This document shows, one piece after another, positions 33,634 through 44,696 of a stretch of 64,000 nucleotides of DNA (position 1 is the first letter of the stretch; each line of letters opens with the position of its first letter). Both the position numbers and the translations under genes were made by a program. This DNA is from Bimastos eiseni (lineage: Eukaryota; Annelida; Clitellata; Crassiclitellata; Lumbricidae), in contig OY365813.1 in NCBI GenBank assembly GCA_959347315.1, forward strand, positions 32,492,635-32,556,634, given 5' to 3'. The notes beneath the pieces are model-generated. The model ran no database searches and had not been told where the DNA came from. It worked only from the letters and a program-made list of their open reading frames with translations.

Positions 33634-34010
33634 GTATCTATGACCACGTTAGGTAGCCAAGAAGAATATGTATCGAAAAACCGTAATACAATCAAGAAGA
33701 GATATCGCGGGGAAACCGCGATTAAAGATACTGCGTTCAGATACACAAGTAAAGATATCGCGGGGAAACCGCGAGTAAAGATATTGTTTCGATCGGATAC
33801 GCATGTCAAGAAACCACGGAAGACCGCAGGAGTAAGTATGACCACGTTAGGTAGCCAACAAGAATATTTATCGAAAGACCGTAAGACACGCAAATAAAGA
33901 TATCGCGGAAGACCGCGGGGGTAAGTATGACCACGGTAGGTAGCCAAGTATATATATTACAGGGAGTAAGTATGACCACGTTAGGTAGCCAAGTATACAT
34001 ATAACAGGGA
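33634..34010 (+). repeat. Irregular tandem repeats with GTAAGTATGACCACG and CGCGG..CCGCG palindromes
   Basis: GTATGACCACG(T/G)TAGGTAGCCAA-type units occur at about 33634, 33832, 33921 and 33966 (a diverged one near 34516). They are interleaved with ATCGCGGGGAAACCGCGA and CGCGGAAGACCGCG hairpins. The last two full units are exactly 42 bp (33921-33962 and 33966-34007), each starting GTAAGT and ending ACAG. Confidence 0.8.
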
Positions 34011-34107
34011 AAAGAAGATGAGGAAACAGCCGCAATTATTGAGGTCTTCGGCACCAGTCACGACCGTTTCTTGTAATCGTCGTAAGCACCAATGGGGTCA
34101 CCCTCCC

Positions 34108-34379
34108 CGTATTTATCGAACGTATTCAATGGGAAACTTTCTCCGTATTTATCGAACGTATTCAATGGGAAACTTTCCCCGTATTTATCGAACGTATTCA
34201 ATGGGAAACTTTCCCCGTATTTATCGAACGTATTCAATGGGAAACTTTCCCCGTATTTATCGAACGTATTCAATGGGAAACTTTCCCCGTATTTATCGAA
34301 CGTATTCAATGGGAAACTTTCCCTGTATTTATCGAACGTATTCAATGGGAAACTTTCCCCGTATTTATCGAACGTTTAA
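34108..34379 (+). repeat. 36-bp minisatellite, about 7.5 copies
   Basis: Units start CGTATTTATCGAACGTATTC at 34108, 34144, 34180, 34216, 34252, 34288, 34324 and 34360, nearly identical. Because 36 is a multiple of 3, both strands stay open, which produces false ORFs. Confidence 0.95.
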
Positions 34380-34614
34380 CCGGCCTCTCTTTCGGTCTGT
34401 ACGGTTGCTACTACGGGAATCTAGCCGGCTTGTATTTCTAGCGGCCACCCTAATTTTCTCGGTCTCGGCCACACGGAACTTTTGCTTATCCGACAACCTG
34501 CTGGAAAACGCGAGGATTAACTATGACCGTTCTAGGTAGCCAACATTTATATTTCTTGGTTACCAAAACTTTCTCACGGTCTGCGCGGTCGGGGATTTTT
34601 CCCAGTCTATCTAT

Positions 34615-34800
34615 CTGTCGGCCGCCAATGCCTCTCTCGGTATATGCGGTCGGTCCCTTCTGGGACTCACCCAGTCTGTCTCACTGTCGGCCGCCGAGGC
34701 CTCTCTCGGTATATGCGGTCGGTCCCTTCTGGGACTCACCCAGTCTGTCTCACTGTCGGCCGCCGAGGCCTCTCTTGGTATATGCGAACGGCTAACCCGG
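34615..34800 (+). repeat. 69-bp tandem repeat, about 2.7 copies, GC-rich
   Basis: CTGTCGGCCGCC begins at 34615, 34684 and 34753. A weaker CTGTCGGACC follows at about 34844. Units contain GGTCGGTCCCTTCTGGGACT, itself a short inverted repeat. Confidence 0.85.
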
Positions 34801-35414
34801 GCTTTACCCGGTCTTTACACAGACCTGTGATTTATTTATTTCACTGTCGGACCTTCCCGAGGAAGCAACCTCACGATCGGCTGCAGACTTTCTCGCGATC
34901 GATAACAGGGTGTGGCCCCAGCCCTATCAGATCGGCAGAGTCGGTCTCAACACCAGACGCTCGGCTGTAACTCGGACTAGTTTTTGGACGCCCTCTCGTC
35001 CGCAACTATATTTTTTCGCAACTTGCCGTGACCCAGGCTTTGAACGAACGCTCACCGACCACACGGGTGTGCGGTATTAATCGCTAACCAAAGAATTCAA
35101 TGCACCGTATATGCAGAGCAGTCGTCACCACTCTACAATATAAGCGACGCACCGCATGTCAGGCTATACTCAACCCGATTCATGCGTCTGCACGCTATGC
35201 ACAGAACTACAAACCGCCTATCGGTCTTCCCTCCAATACCAACACTGTAAGAAAATGTACGTAAATTAAGCGCTATGGCGAGCCGATTAACTACGAACAA
35301 ATTCTTTCATCCAAGCCTTGTGGCCTGTCCGCCACAGTAGCTAGAGTCGATTGGCTAAAATTCTTACAAGATAAGCATGCCTCAAGTGATGAGAATAATG
35401 TTGTGCGATTATAC
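34801..35414 (+). other. Comparatively GC-rich spacer, no gene assigned
   Basis: GC-richer than surrounding DNA. A short ATG frame at 35158-35274 encodes a small Cys-rich peptide (DSCVCTLCTELQTAY), possibly the remnant of a larger gene; I do not recognise it. Confidence 0.3.
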
Positions 35415-35491
35415 TCAGATGTTCTTTTCCAACGTAATCGCTTGTGGGTGAGGTAAATAAGTTGGACAGTAATGTTTGGAAGACATTTTAC

Positions 35492-35699
35492 CTGTCAGAT
35501 AACGCCAGATTGTCTTTTTGAACCGGCGTTTGGTTATTCTTCGATTGAAGCAAACGTCGACTGATATGAGAGATCTGATAACATCTTCGTCTCTTTGTTT
35601 CGTCGGTGAATTCAATACCCAATGTAGATAGGACTTTAGTAAGATAACGTCATATACCTCCAGTGGAAGATCGTATAACTGAATTGTAAACAGATGCAT
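35492..35699 (-). CDS. F-box-like first exon
   Basis: A true ATG at 35699 opens 69 codons ending at a GT donor (ACAG|GTAAAA) in phase 1. The translation (LPLEVYDVILLKSYLHWV ... IRSLISVDVCFNRRI ... FKKTIWRYL) has the spacing of an F-box-like helical domain: LPLEV start, a central SVD-C block and a final hydrophobic helix. F-boxes recruit substrates to SCF ubiquitin ligases. It is on the same strand and upstream of the CARD exon. It could be the first exon of that gene if a connecting exon exists, or belong to a separate gene whose other exons I do not see. Without splicing the frame runs 25 more codons to TGA at 35415. Confidence 0.5.
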
Positions 35700-36060
35700 A
35701 TTACCAATGGAGGAGAATAATAATATAGGATATAATTATCAATATATCTGGATGTTGTGAGGATAACATTATAGAACTATTTAAATTGACCTAATGTTAA
35801 CAATGGGCGACTATAATAAAAGGTATGATGCCTAGCATGTTATGAAGATTATACCCTATTAATGTCTAAATTCGCCTTTCATGCACTCCACTGGCTAAAT
35901 GGATTTTTAAGCTGCAATTGAAAAGATAGCTACCCTATATATGCACTTTGGCAAAATCTTTAAGATATCATTTAGATATGTCGATCCCACGAGGGCCTAC
36001 ATAATGTTGTATATTTTTCTAGTCCAAACGTTTTCAAGATATGTGGGTCTAATTTAAATA
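35700..36060. other. No gene seen
   Basis: AT-rich sequence upstream of the F-box-like exon, so it may include that gene's promoter. No motif is clear enough to call. Confidence 0.3.
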
Positions 36061-36068
36061 TATGTTCT

Positions 36069-36221
36069 CAGAGGCGTCAATCTCCCTCTGAGTGATGGAG
36101 GCCAACCCCCGGTCCCGCGTGTCAGGAAGACAAGATAATCCCCCTAAGACTCAAAAAGTATACCCCCTACCTGAAATTGGATGCATTTGCCTCTGGAGCC
36201 CCTCCTATCTGGACGCCCCTG
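36069..36221 (+). mobile_element. MITE, CAG(A/G)GGCGTC family
   Basis: Ends CAGAGGCGTC and GACGCCCCTG, flanked by TGTTCT on both sides. The internal CCCCTAAGACTCAAAAAGTA and CACCTGAAATTGG-type blocks are shared with 56555-56701. Confidence 0.75.
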
Positions 36222-36915
36222 TGTTCTAATTGGTCTCATGAAATATTTGTTGTATTATATCATTTCTATCGCTTTCTGCAATTCAATGACCGCAGACGGG
36301 TTTTAGAAGTCAAGTTGAGAAAAAGAGAGGTTGAAGTTTATTGTTAGAAATGATGAACAGTGGAGAAGTTTCAGCGCACGTCACTTAAAATAAACTGAAG
36401 AATTAGATTCATAACAATTGGTTGTATGAAGCATAGATTCAGCGGGAGCCTGGAGTAGGCCCTATGATAGGCATCATACAAGAACAAAATTTAATGTAGC
36501 TGGTCGAAGGCGTTATTAAGAACTTCCTCGTGTGGGGAGCTTGCATATTTGCTGATTCTTCTAAATGGCTTGTTTATTCCAAAGTCCATCTAGTCGCTCC
36601 AATCAGCTGTAAGATGCATATTTAGTTCTCAGAGTTCTGAGACATTCAGTGATCTACTTAGTAAATTCGCGTTCCAATTCGACGAAGCGGGTCATTGTGT
36701 TTGCTTGTCCACTGTTCCATCCGTTTGCTTCAGTCTCTTTCTTTATATATGATTTCCCGAGCGCCATTAGCCCACATGTAGCATCATGCACAAAGCATCG
36801 GTTGGTGGTCTCTTCTGCTTTCAAAGCCATCACTCTCTACAACCACGATCACCAGTCTGAGTGTAGGCCTACATCTAGGCCTATATGCTTGTTTTACTTT
36901 GGCAATATTTCTTTA

Positions 36916-37062
36916 CAGGAGCGTCCAGATCGGAGGCAGTTCGGAGGCAAATTCCTCCAATATCACGTACACGTAGGGACGGGGATTATTTTTTAGTCTA
37001 TGGGGAATATCTTGCCTTCCTGACAATTTGGATCCATCACTAAGGGGGGATTGATGCCCGTG
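36916..37062 (-). mobile_element. MITE, CAG(A/G)GGCGTC family, with perfect 8-bp duplication
   Basis: Inverse orientation to the 36069 copy. Ends CAGGAGCGTC and GATGCCCGTG, flanked by TTTCTTTA on both sides. Confidence 0.8.
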
Positions 37063-37412
37063 TTTCTTTAGATGCATGTAGGAGAGTAAACAGACTTACC
37101 GTTGTACCATATTGTTTATATTTTCCAAACAGCCGTCTTTGCTGTTTATCTTCAAATAACAAGATTGAAGTACACAATAAAACGAGATTCTTTTTAAACA
37201 AAAATGCTCAGAATTTCTCGTTTTCAAAACACTTAAGCTATATCTTATCACATCACTCACTTTATGCGCAACATTCGACTAGATGACGTCAAACAGACGG
37301 AGAAATCAAAAGTATGTGCAGTAGGCTAATCATATCGGTCTTATAACTCTTCAGTTGATGAACACGGATAGCGAAATAACAAAGGAATCGCACTATTGCA
37401 TAATATTACACA

Positions 37413-37729
37413 GGCTGTCCGCTCGATAATCAAAAGGTTCGATAGTCCGAAGGTTCGATAGCCCAAAAATTACTAACTCCGACATTAATATAACTAGAAG
37501 CTGGATGAATTGAAGAAGAGAATGTGTTAAAGTAGGAGCGGATTGATACTCAAAGCATGCTTAAATGGAAGCTGGATGAATTAAAAAGAATGGTGAGATC
37601 CAGCTTTTAGCCAAAATTAATTCTTTTCAGCGAACCATCACTAAGACAGCAATTTTTTCACTTATCGGACACCATGCAATAAATATCGAACCTTCAGACC
37701 ATCGAACCGTCGGACAACATATATAGAAC
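37413..37729. mobile_element. Fold-back element (copy 3)
   Basis: Starts GGCTGTCCGCTCGATAATC, with GGTTCGATAGTCCGAA at the left and CATCGAACCGTCGGAC at the right. It has the same palindromic AAGCTGGAT...AATTCTTTTC core as the copies at 19675 and 28212. No target duplication is evident. Confidence 0.7.
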
Positions 37730-38285
37730 TTAGTACGTAGTGCCAGAGACGCTGAACCAAGAAGAATTTCTATCTAGACAAAGGTTGAGAAGAATGGTAT
37801 AGAATGCGAGTTTGTTTTATTAAACGCATGTGGTAAGACCCCTAGGCCTAAGCTAGCGCTAATTCGCTTTTGTGGGCGCTGCGATACATCGATTAGGCCT
37901 ACTTTAGAACATACTCTAGGTCTACGCTATAAAACCTAAGCTCGATAGAATCTATACAGACCACAGCTTACCTATTATTCGAGCTGTAGAAAATCCCAAT
38001 TCGGGCTTTTGGTTTGGACGGTTGCTTTCGTTATCAGTTCGCTTACTCCTTCCTAGACAGACGCCCATTACACTGCTCTTTTACAGAAAAACTTTAAAGA
38101 AATCGTTTTGTTTGACGTTATTTGTCTAGTAAATGATGCGATTATAGGCCTACACATAAAATAGGCCTAACTAACATTAGCTTTATATGAAATTGCACAA
38201 AATGAGAAACGGATACAATTTATGTAGAATAAAAATGAGAAACGGATACAACTTATGTAGAATCGTGTAGCTTATTATAATAATA

Positions 38286-39365
38286 GGGGAGAGTTGCCCC
38301 AAATGGACCGTTGCCTTAGTTGGACGACAGCCGATTTAGACCCTATAGATCCCAATAAAGCCTCGTTTTTAACTGATGACTCTCGCGCATTTGAATACAA
38401 ATCAAATTGCCATAGGAATATTACTTGAAACCAAGGGTTTATTAAACTGCGCTTAAACTTCATTTCATATACCTACGATCTATTTTTGAGCCGTAACTGA
38501 CAACGGTGGCATACACTTTAGGCAAGTGTTTAAAATGCTATCTTGTTGGCTATACTTTACAAAGCCCCTTATCTTTGAGCGAAAATAAGTGTTTTTACAT
38601 TAAAACTGACACAAGTTGAACTATCGCATTGTAATCAGAAGTAGTTCGTGTTGCCGGAAATATGGACCACGTTAAGTGTCCAGAATTGGACCACTAATTT
38701 GGGGGTGGTCCATTTAAGGACACCGGCATTTACAATGTTATAACATCTTGATCCATTGGCTAATAGCTCTATTAGGCTAAGTCGCGCAAGATATTCTTTC
38801 CAAAGTCGGAAAAAAACTGCAAGGAAGAAAGCAAACTCGAAACAACGCACCCCGTAGTCTTTAGTGGTTGCTTGCGGACAATATGTGGCATAGAATTTGG
38901 CGATTATTCTGACGAACGTAAAACGGAGAATTGGATAAACGCAGCAGATGTAGGCCTACGTTAAGGTTTCACGACAGCTGCTCTGAAGTGAATTCCTCCT
39001 TGATCATGATGTGTTCGGATGAACTGTGCTGAGTATTTTTAGACAGCAAGTGTCCTAATGTTAAAGTGTTAGTTCAAATTTTCTTTAGAAACGTTTTAAA
39101 ACTTATTGTTCCATTCAGGGCAACCGGTCCAGTCAAGGACACCATGTGATCCATGTAAGGAAGCGGGTTGCCTTGACTGGACTCTCTATGGCTCAGTTTG
39201 TGTTAGTTTTTTCTCATAAATGAACAAATACGATCTGTCCTATACTTATTGACCCCACACCTGAATAATCGTCCTATCATATGGTATAATTTCCTTTAAG
39301 ATATTCGGTAGGATTTGTTCAGAATCTCAGTTTGTCTTAGGTGGTTCATTCATGGCTACTCTCCC
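38286..39365 (+). mobile_element. DNA transposon with GGGGAGAGTTGCC ends, copy 2 (uninterrupted)
   Basis: Collinear with 27584-29056 from end to end, but without the nested fold-back. No intact ORF. It provides the empty insertion site at about 38887-38900. Confidence 0.75.
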
Positions 39366-39587
39366 TTATTGTGAACTTCAGCCAAGTAGAAAGGCTTCCC
39401 TCGTAATGTAACTGGTAGATTTGCAAATTAGTAACACTTTTAGCCTTTAGAAGTCGTTTTACTTCCGCATCCTAATGTAAAAAATTTCTGTTAACTTATC
39501 TCAGCGATTGATTTACATAAAATATACTCTGCCATCTTGCGAATATATCTATATATAGGATACTATGCATACAAGTAATCTACTACC

Positions 39588-39623
<36 letters not shown>

Positions 39624-40135
39624 ATCTACTACACATGAACTTATCTCAAAAAGACGTGTGCATGTCGTGCCACTTAAAGCAATAAAGCAAATTGTTACTC
39701 CCTAGAAGAAGGTGCCTTCCTCTTCTCCTATCTCTCTGATTCTGACTAATATAAGTTGTAGTCCAACTTTTTCATAATGCCGTCATAAACCACACTTGGT
39801 TTCCATTCCAAGTAATAACGAAATCTCACCTCTTCAAGAATTTCTTTCCTAATCCATTCGATGGTCTTTCAAACTTTCTCATCTGACACGAAATGGCAGC
39901 CACTCTGACGTTGCTCCCTTGTCTCTCTGGCTATTGGACTCAGATCTCCACTGGACTTTTATTTCTGGACAACAATCATAATTTGTTTTTGGCGTTAGTG
40001 TGGTGCTTTAGCACAAATTATTAAGGCGTCACTTATGTTTACAGCTTATGATTGCAATAATCTCCCTAATAATTGTACTTGCTGAAGTAATGGTTGTTGA
40101 GAATTATTGTACTGGCACGCACGTGGTGGCGTAGC
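39366..40135. other. Intergenic; no gene seen
   Basis: Contains an (AT)n tract at about 39588-39622. No convincing exon. Confidence 0.4.
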
Positions 40136-40139
40136 GGTA

Positions 40140-40300
40140 TGCTTTAAACTTGATTCTCTTCATCAATCTCGCTTCTCCTTAAGCATGATTGTTTTTTAAT
40201 CAATCCAGCGTCTCCTTAAGCCTGATTCTTTTAATCCATCCAGCTTCTCCTTAAGCTTGATTCTTTTAATCCATCCAGCTCGCATTTATGCGGCATTCAT
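40140..40300 (-). repeat. Short array of the fold-back core unit (inverse orientation)
   Basis: About four units of CTTCTCCTTAAGC(C/T)TGATTCTTTTAATC + CATCCAG, the reverse complement of the AAGCTGGATTGATGAAAAG unit. Confidence 0.65.
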
Positions 40301-40373
40301 TCTGAGAATTTTGATCAGGTGAGTAAATCCGGACCTACGCCTCTGGGGAATCACATCCAACTGATCAGCAGAG

Positions 40374-40388
40374 AGCGAGAGAGAGAGC

Positions 40389-40420
<32 letters not shown>

Positions 40421-40431
40421 GAGAGAGGGAC

Positions 40432-40468
<37 letters not shown>

Positions 40469-40475
40469 GAGAAAA
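40374..40475 (+). repeat. (GA)n / (CAGA)n microsatellite
   Basis: Interrupted GAGAGA followed by CAGACAGA. The Arg/Glu-rich frame across it is compositional. Confidence 0.9.
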
Positions 40476-40559
40476 GAGAGATCTACACAGGCGGGAACTC
40501 GTACAATTGGATCAATGGATCATTTCGTTTAAGTTTAATAAGGATTCGATAGCGGGAAC

Positions 40560-41335
40560 CAATGACGTCACTTCCGATTCGTTATCTCCGAACATTTATC
40601 TGAAATACTAGAGTGCAAACTAGGAAACAACTTCCGTTATCCGGAACATGAAACACTCCGCCTGTTAATGAAGCTCATGAATAAAGTGACAGGACTAGAG
40701 AGTAGGCCAACACCGACCGATCTGGGCAGGTCTTAACTCTTAAAGAGGGTCGAAAAGCACTTAATAGCCTACTAGCGTGGTCCCGGTATTTAGCCCAATA
40801 GTCTTAGGCTACCGTAGGCCAATTCCAACAAGCCGTATCAGATTTACATGAAGCCTCTTAAAAGGCGACAGTTGACGGACCATGTATTCATACAGCAGCA
40901 CTCGCTAGTGCAGGATGTCGCGAGGCAGTTCCTATTAAGACTTCACTGGGAGACACTAGATCCTATTGTGGCTGGCGATTGTGTGTCGGTAGCGTCTCTT
41001 GGTTATTCTACGGTTTTCAACCGTTCGTTCGTTGGTCTTCTGGCTAGGCCTCTAGTAATTTAAAGCCGGATAGACAGCCTTCAGCTACTCGGGACTCGGG
41101 AGAAAAACGGTTTTAAGGTTAGTCTATGGCCATGCTTTGAATCGATTGATTAGACTATTTGCTGCGTAGTGTTAACTCTGTAACCCGTTGACGTTTGAAT
41201 AGTTTCTACCTGAAGCGAGATTGAATATAGGTTCACAAGGATAATCAAGGCGACAGACACCTCTACCTGGTCATAATATTATTTAAATCAATAATCGACT
41301 ACGGAAGGTAGGCCTACATCGTCTTGTTCTGTTAG
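40560..41335. other. Intergenic; no gene seen
   Basis: The ORF at 40848-41063 has no recognisable domain. Nothing else is supported. Confidence 0.35.
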
Positions 41336-42045
41336 TTGAATCTGCTCGCAAGTGTCATTTTCAATTCGACAATGCGTAGAATTAGGCGTTTAGTAGGCGT
41401 TATGTCTATGAGTATAATATTGGCCAATGCCCTTGTCTCTAGTCGATTTGACTATTGTAATTCAATTCTCACTGGAGTTACAAATTCCAACTTCCAGAAA
41501 CTCAAGAGGACACAGAATTCCTTGGCTACCGTTATAAATGACTTATACATAAAACATTGCATTGGCTTCCTGTTGGTCAGAGAATCTCTGTCAAACTTGA
41601 TCTTTTTGTCTACAAAAGACTGTATTTCAGTCAGCCACTTCCAGTACTCGAAGTACTTGTTAGTTCCAAAGACTTGTAATTATTAAGATCTGTCATCTAC
41701 CTGCCTTATTTTGACTATTCCGCGGACTAGGACTGTGCTTGGTTGCCATGCTTTCTCGGTGGCCATGGACCAAGGTTCTGGAACACCCTCCCTGTGTATG
41801 TCGGCTTCTGCTCAGTCTATTTCTTTGTTTCGATCTCGACTGAAAGCCTTGATTTTCAGTTAGTGTACCCTCCGTATGCTGTTTCTCTGTCTTGACGGAT
41901 TGACCTCTTAGAATTGACCTGATTATGGTATGGACTTGATGCGCCATCGATTGATGCACCCAGCATAAGACGCGGGCGCAATAGAAGTGCTGATTAATAA
42001 TAATAGTAATAATAGTAGTAATAATAATAATAATAATAATACATG
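41336..42045 (+). mobile_element. 3' end of a CR1/L2-like LINE ending in an (AAT)n tail
   Basis: The frame contains ANALVSSRFDYCNSILTG, a hallmark near the C-terminus of CR1/L2-type reverse transcriptases. A WNTLPVYVGF block follows in another frame at about 41775, and an (AATAAT)n tail lies at about 41995-42040. Several frame changes make it inactive. Confidence 0.7.
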
Positions 42046-42049
42046 CATT

Positions 42050-44395
42050 TATTCTTTGTGTGGTCTGTGTTCAAACGCGTGCGCCTCTGATTAACCTATA
42101 GGGCCTACCGTCAGCGTATCACAGATGCCATAAACAATAAAATTAATAAATCGACCTGAGAGATATAGGCTACTGTTAAAACAAACAATCAGATCTAGTG
42201 TTCATTATCGCTGCATACTGACAGTGATTCGCACCAGACAGAGAAATTCCGGCTCCTAAGCAAACAAATTTCGGGTCCATAGAGAGAGCGGTTACGGGCA
42301 ATGCAGTCTCAGACGGAAGTGAGCTTGATCTACGGCAACAATGATAAGTCAGATAATACTCAGATACTCTAAATTTAAACTCTGGTATCTAAGTTTCAGT
42401 AATATTTTATTTGAAAGGCATAAACCCTGAACTTTGTATAAATGTGTTTACATAAGTTGATTGCTGGCCCGACCCTATTATCTACAAAGCTCATGTACTC
42501 CTACATTGTCTCCACTCGGCGAGCCTGATTACAACTTACAAGTGATGCAAATTAAAATGTATGACAAGGGTTTCTCACATAATGGGTGCTATGTTTGCCG
42601 GACGAGCTCTTGCAGATGAATGCGTGATATACATTATGCTGACGCTCACCATCGGCATGCTCCAACGCCAATCCAAACGGATGACCAAGGCTCTAGATCG
42701 ATGAACAATAGCCAAACAGTGTCATAGATAAGTAGAATAGCGTCTCGGGGAAGCTCAATAGGGAACGCAGAGCTCAATTGAGTGGCGAATTTGTACTTTT
42801 TCAACGGATGGGACCGCGGAAGGGTCGTTGGAACCGATAGAAGAAGCAGTTGAATGCCTGGCTTCGTCAAAACTGAATACGGACTAAAATGGGGAGGGGC
42901 CCATGCACTGAGGCCTCATACTTAGTTGGTGGGGTATCTACCTGCCTGGCCCCTCCATGTCCTCTGAAGATCCGCCGCTGGCTCAACCCTTCCCGTAGAG
43001 TTGATATAGGATGCTCTGAGTTCTTCGATTACGTCGTTAAGATCACAAAACACGAATTGAATTTGAGATCTTGATGTGTAGGCCCTACAAGTGTTTGACT
43101 TGCTGTGGCAGGTCGTGCTCCGTCGTACCACAGCGATCTTCGCGTTTCAACACCATCCTTCGTATAGGTTGCAGATTTCTCCCCTCATGACTATACTTGG
43201 CTGTAACAAGGGCCAGGATTAAACGCTACAACACAGATGTACTTCTTTGGTCAATTAATCGTCCCGGAAAAAACTAACAACTTGAACTTCAGCTTTATTT
43301 CCGCATGATTCTTATTGATCATTTTCTGCGACCTTAGTTTCATTACGCTCGTTCAGACCCTTCAGAGGGCATCTCTGCGAGTCTAATATTTCCTTTCGAC
43401 TGATGTCTTTACCAGACTGTTCTTTACCCCAAGAGTGGGATAAAAATATTATACGAGTGATGGTATTTCCAGTCTCATCATTATAGGCCCGTCCTATTTT
43501 AAGGATGATGGCTTAACCAGACTCGTCTGTTGCATTATTTTACAAGAGTGATCGATGTTACTGATGTAGTCTTCTTTCTTGGTTCTCAAAGTTCCCCAGA
43601 GCTCATTACATGGCGTAGTGCCAGGCTTATTCTGTGAACTTGTGCTTCAGACTTATATTAAAAAGTGTACGTTTAAGTGTTCTAACAGGCTGAATGAAAT
43701 ACTGGTGCAAGAAGAACCATAATGAACAGTCGATGAGAGGACTGATCATTTTAGCAAATGCACCGTTCAGCAGGATAATTACCTATTTTACGACCGGCAA
43801 CATCTATATACCTAATACCACTTGCTTTCAATACCATACAATTATAAACTAACACGTACACATCTATTATACCATAATTAGACAAGTGGTTACGGTATTT
43901 AACGATGTTATGATAATAGTCGGGCTACGTGCGTCTATGCAAATAGAGTAAGGGGTAAGTGCAAACACGTTAATGCGTGAAGTAGGTTTAGAAGAGAGCC
44001 TCTGTCTGTCTGCCTGTTTCTGAACCAACTGCTGTATAAGGAATAGAACCTTTAGCGTTTAATGCTTAATAACCGTGGCGTAATTTTGTAGATAATTGAA
44101 CTGGAGTCTAATTGCAAATTGAGCCAAGAGGCTATAACTATTTAGGACTATTTTGGTGCGTTTACGTGCAATATTGGTATATATATATATATATATTATA
44201 TATATATATAACGTGCAAATATATATATAAGGAGCTGCTAAACTATCATTTCATATTTGGCATTTTCTGCATAATTGTATGGTTACATCGTTTGTGTTTT
44301 GCATTGTATCTGTGAATTTATATAGCACCGCTTAGCTTAGTGTTACACCAATCATTAGCGCTATCAGTGTGATGCTCCCACAAGAAAATAAGGCT
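42050..44395. other. Intergenic; no gene seen
   Basis: No domain in either strand's short ORFs. An (AT)n tract lies at about 44177-44210. GGGGAGGGGCCCATGCAC near 42890 may be the edge of an old MITE. Confidence 0.4.
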
Positions 44396-44419
44396 GTTGA
44401 ATGTATTAATTGAGGCCCT

Positions 44420-44575
44420 CAGTCAGAGGTGGCGATCCCTGGGCTCGAGGGGGACAAGTTCCCGTGCCTCTTGCAAGAAAGGGACACGTTATACGTTTGC
44501 CCCCACATTTCTTACCCCTCTCACTGGGTGTCTCCCCAACCTGTAAAACGAGAGCGCCGCCTCTGCCCCCCAGGA
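44420..44575 (-). repeat. Dispersed repeat module (inverse of 14390-14530)
   Basis: Carries GGCTCGAGGGGGACAAG, AAAGGGACACGTTATACG and CTCACTGGGTGTCTCCCC, the complement of the 14.4 kb module. It lies just upstream of the growth-factor gene. Confidence 0.6.
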
Positions 44576-44696
44576 TATACATGAAGCAACGCTTAGTAAA
44601 GTATACAGTTGTCTGTTGATGTCGCTCGTAGGTCTTAAGGTTTGACTATTAGAAGGCGACATGAAGGCGTTTAGAGGCGATGCTGGTCGTCCAGCG

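Noticed and set aside
33561..33947. 128-codon minus-strand frame with repeated Leu/Tyr-rich segments
   Set aside because: It lies across the irregular tandem repeats and repeats with them.
34108..34379. Regular 36-bp repeat that could be mistaken for a CRISPR array
   Set aside because: Units are contiguous with no variable spacers, and the DNA is from an animal.
34018..34970. Frames of 90-173 codons with repeated peptides, on both strands
   Set aside because: The 36-bp and 69-bp repeats are multiples of three and stay open in every copy; no non-repeat coding sequence supports them.
40319..40552. Arg/Glu-rich 77-codon frame
   Set aside because: GA/CAGA microsatellite translation.
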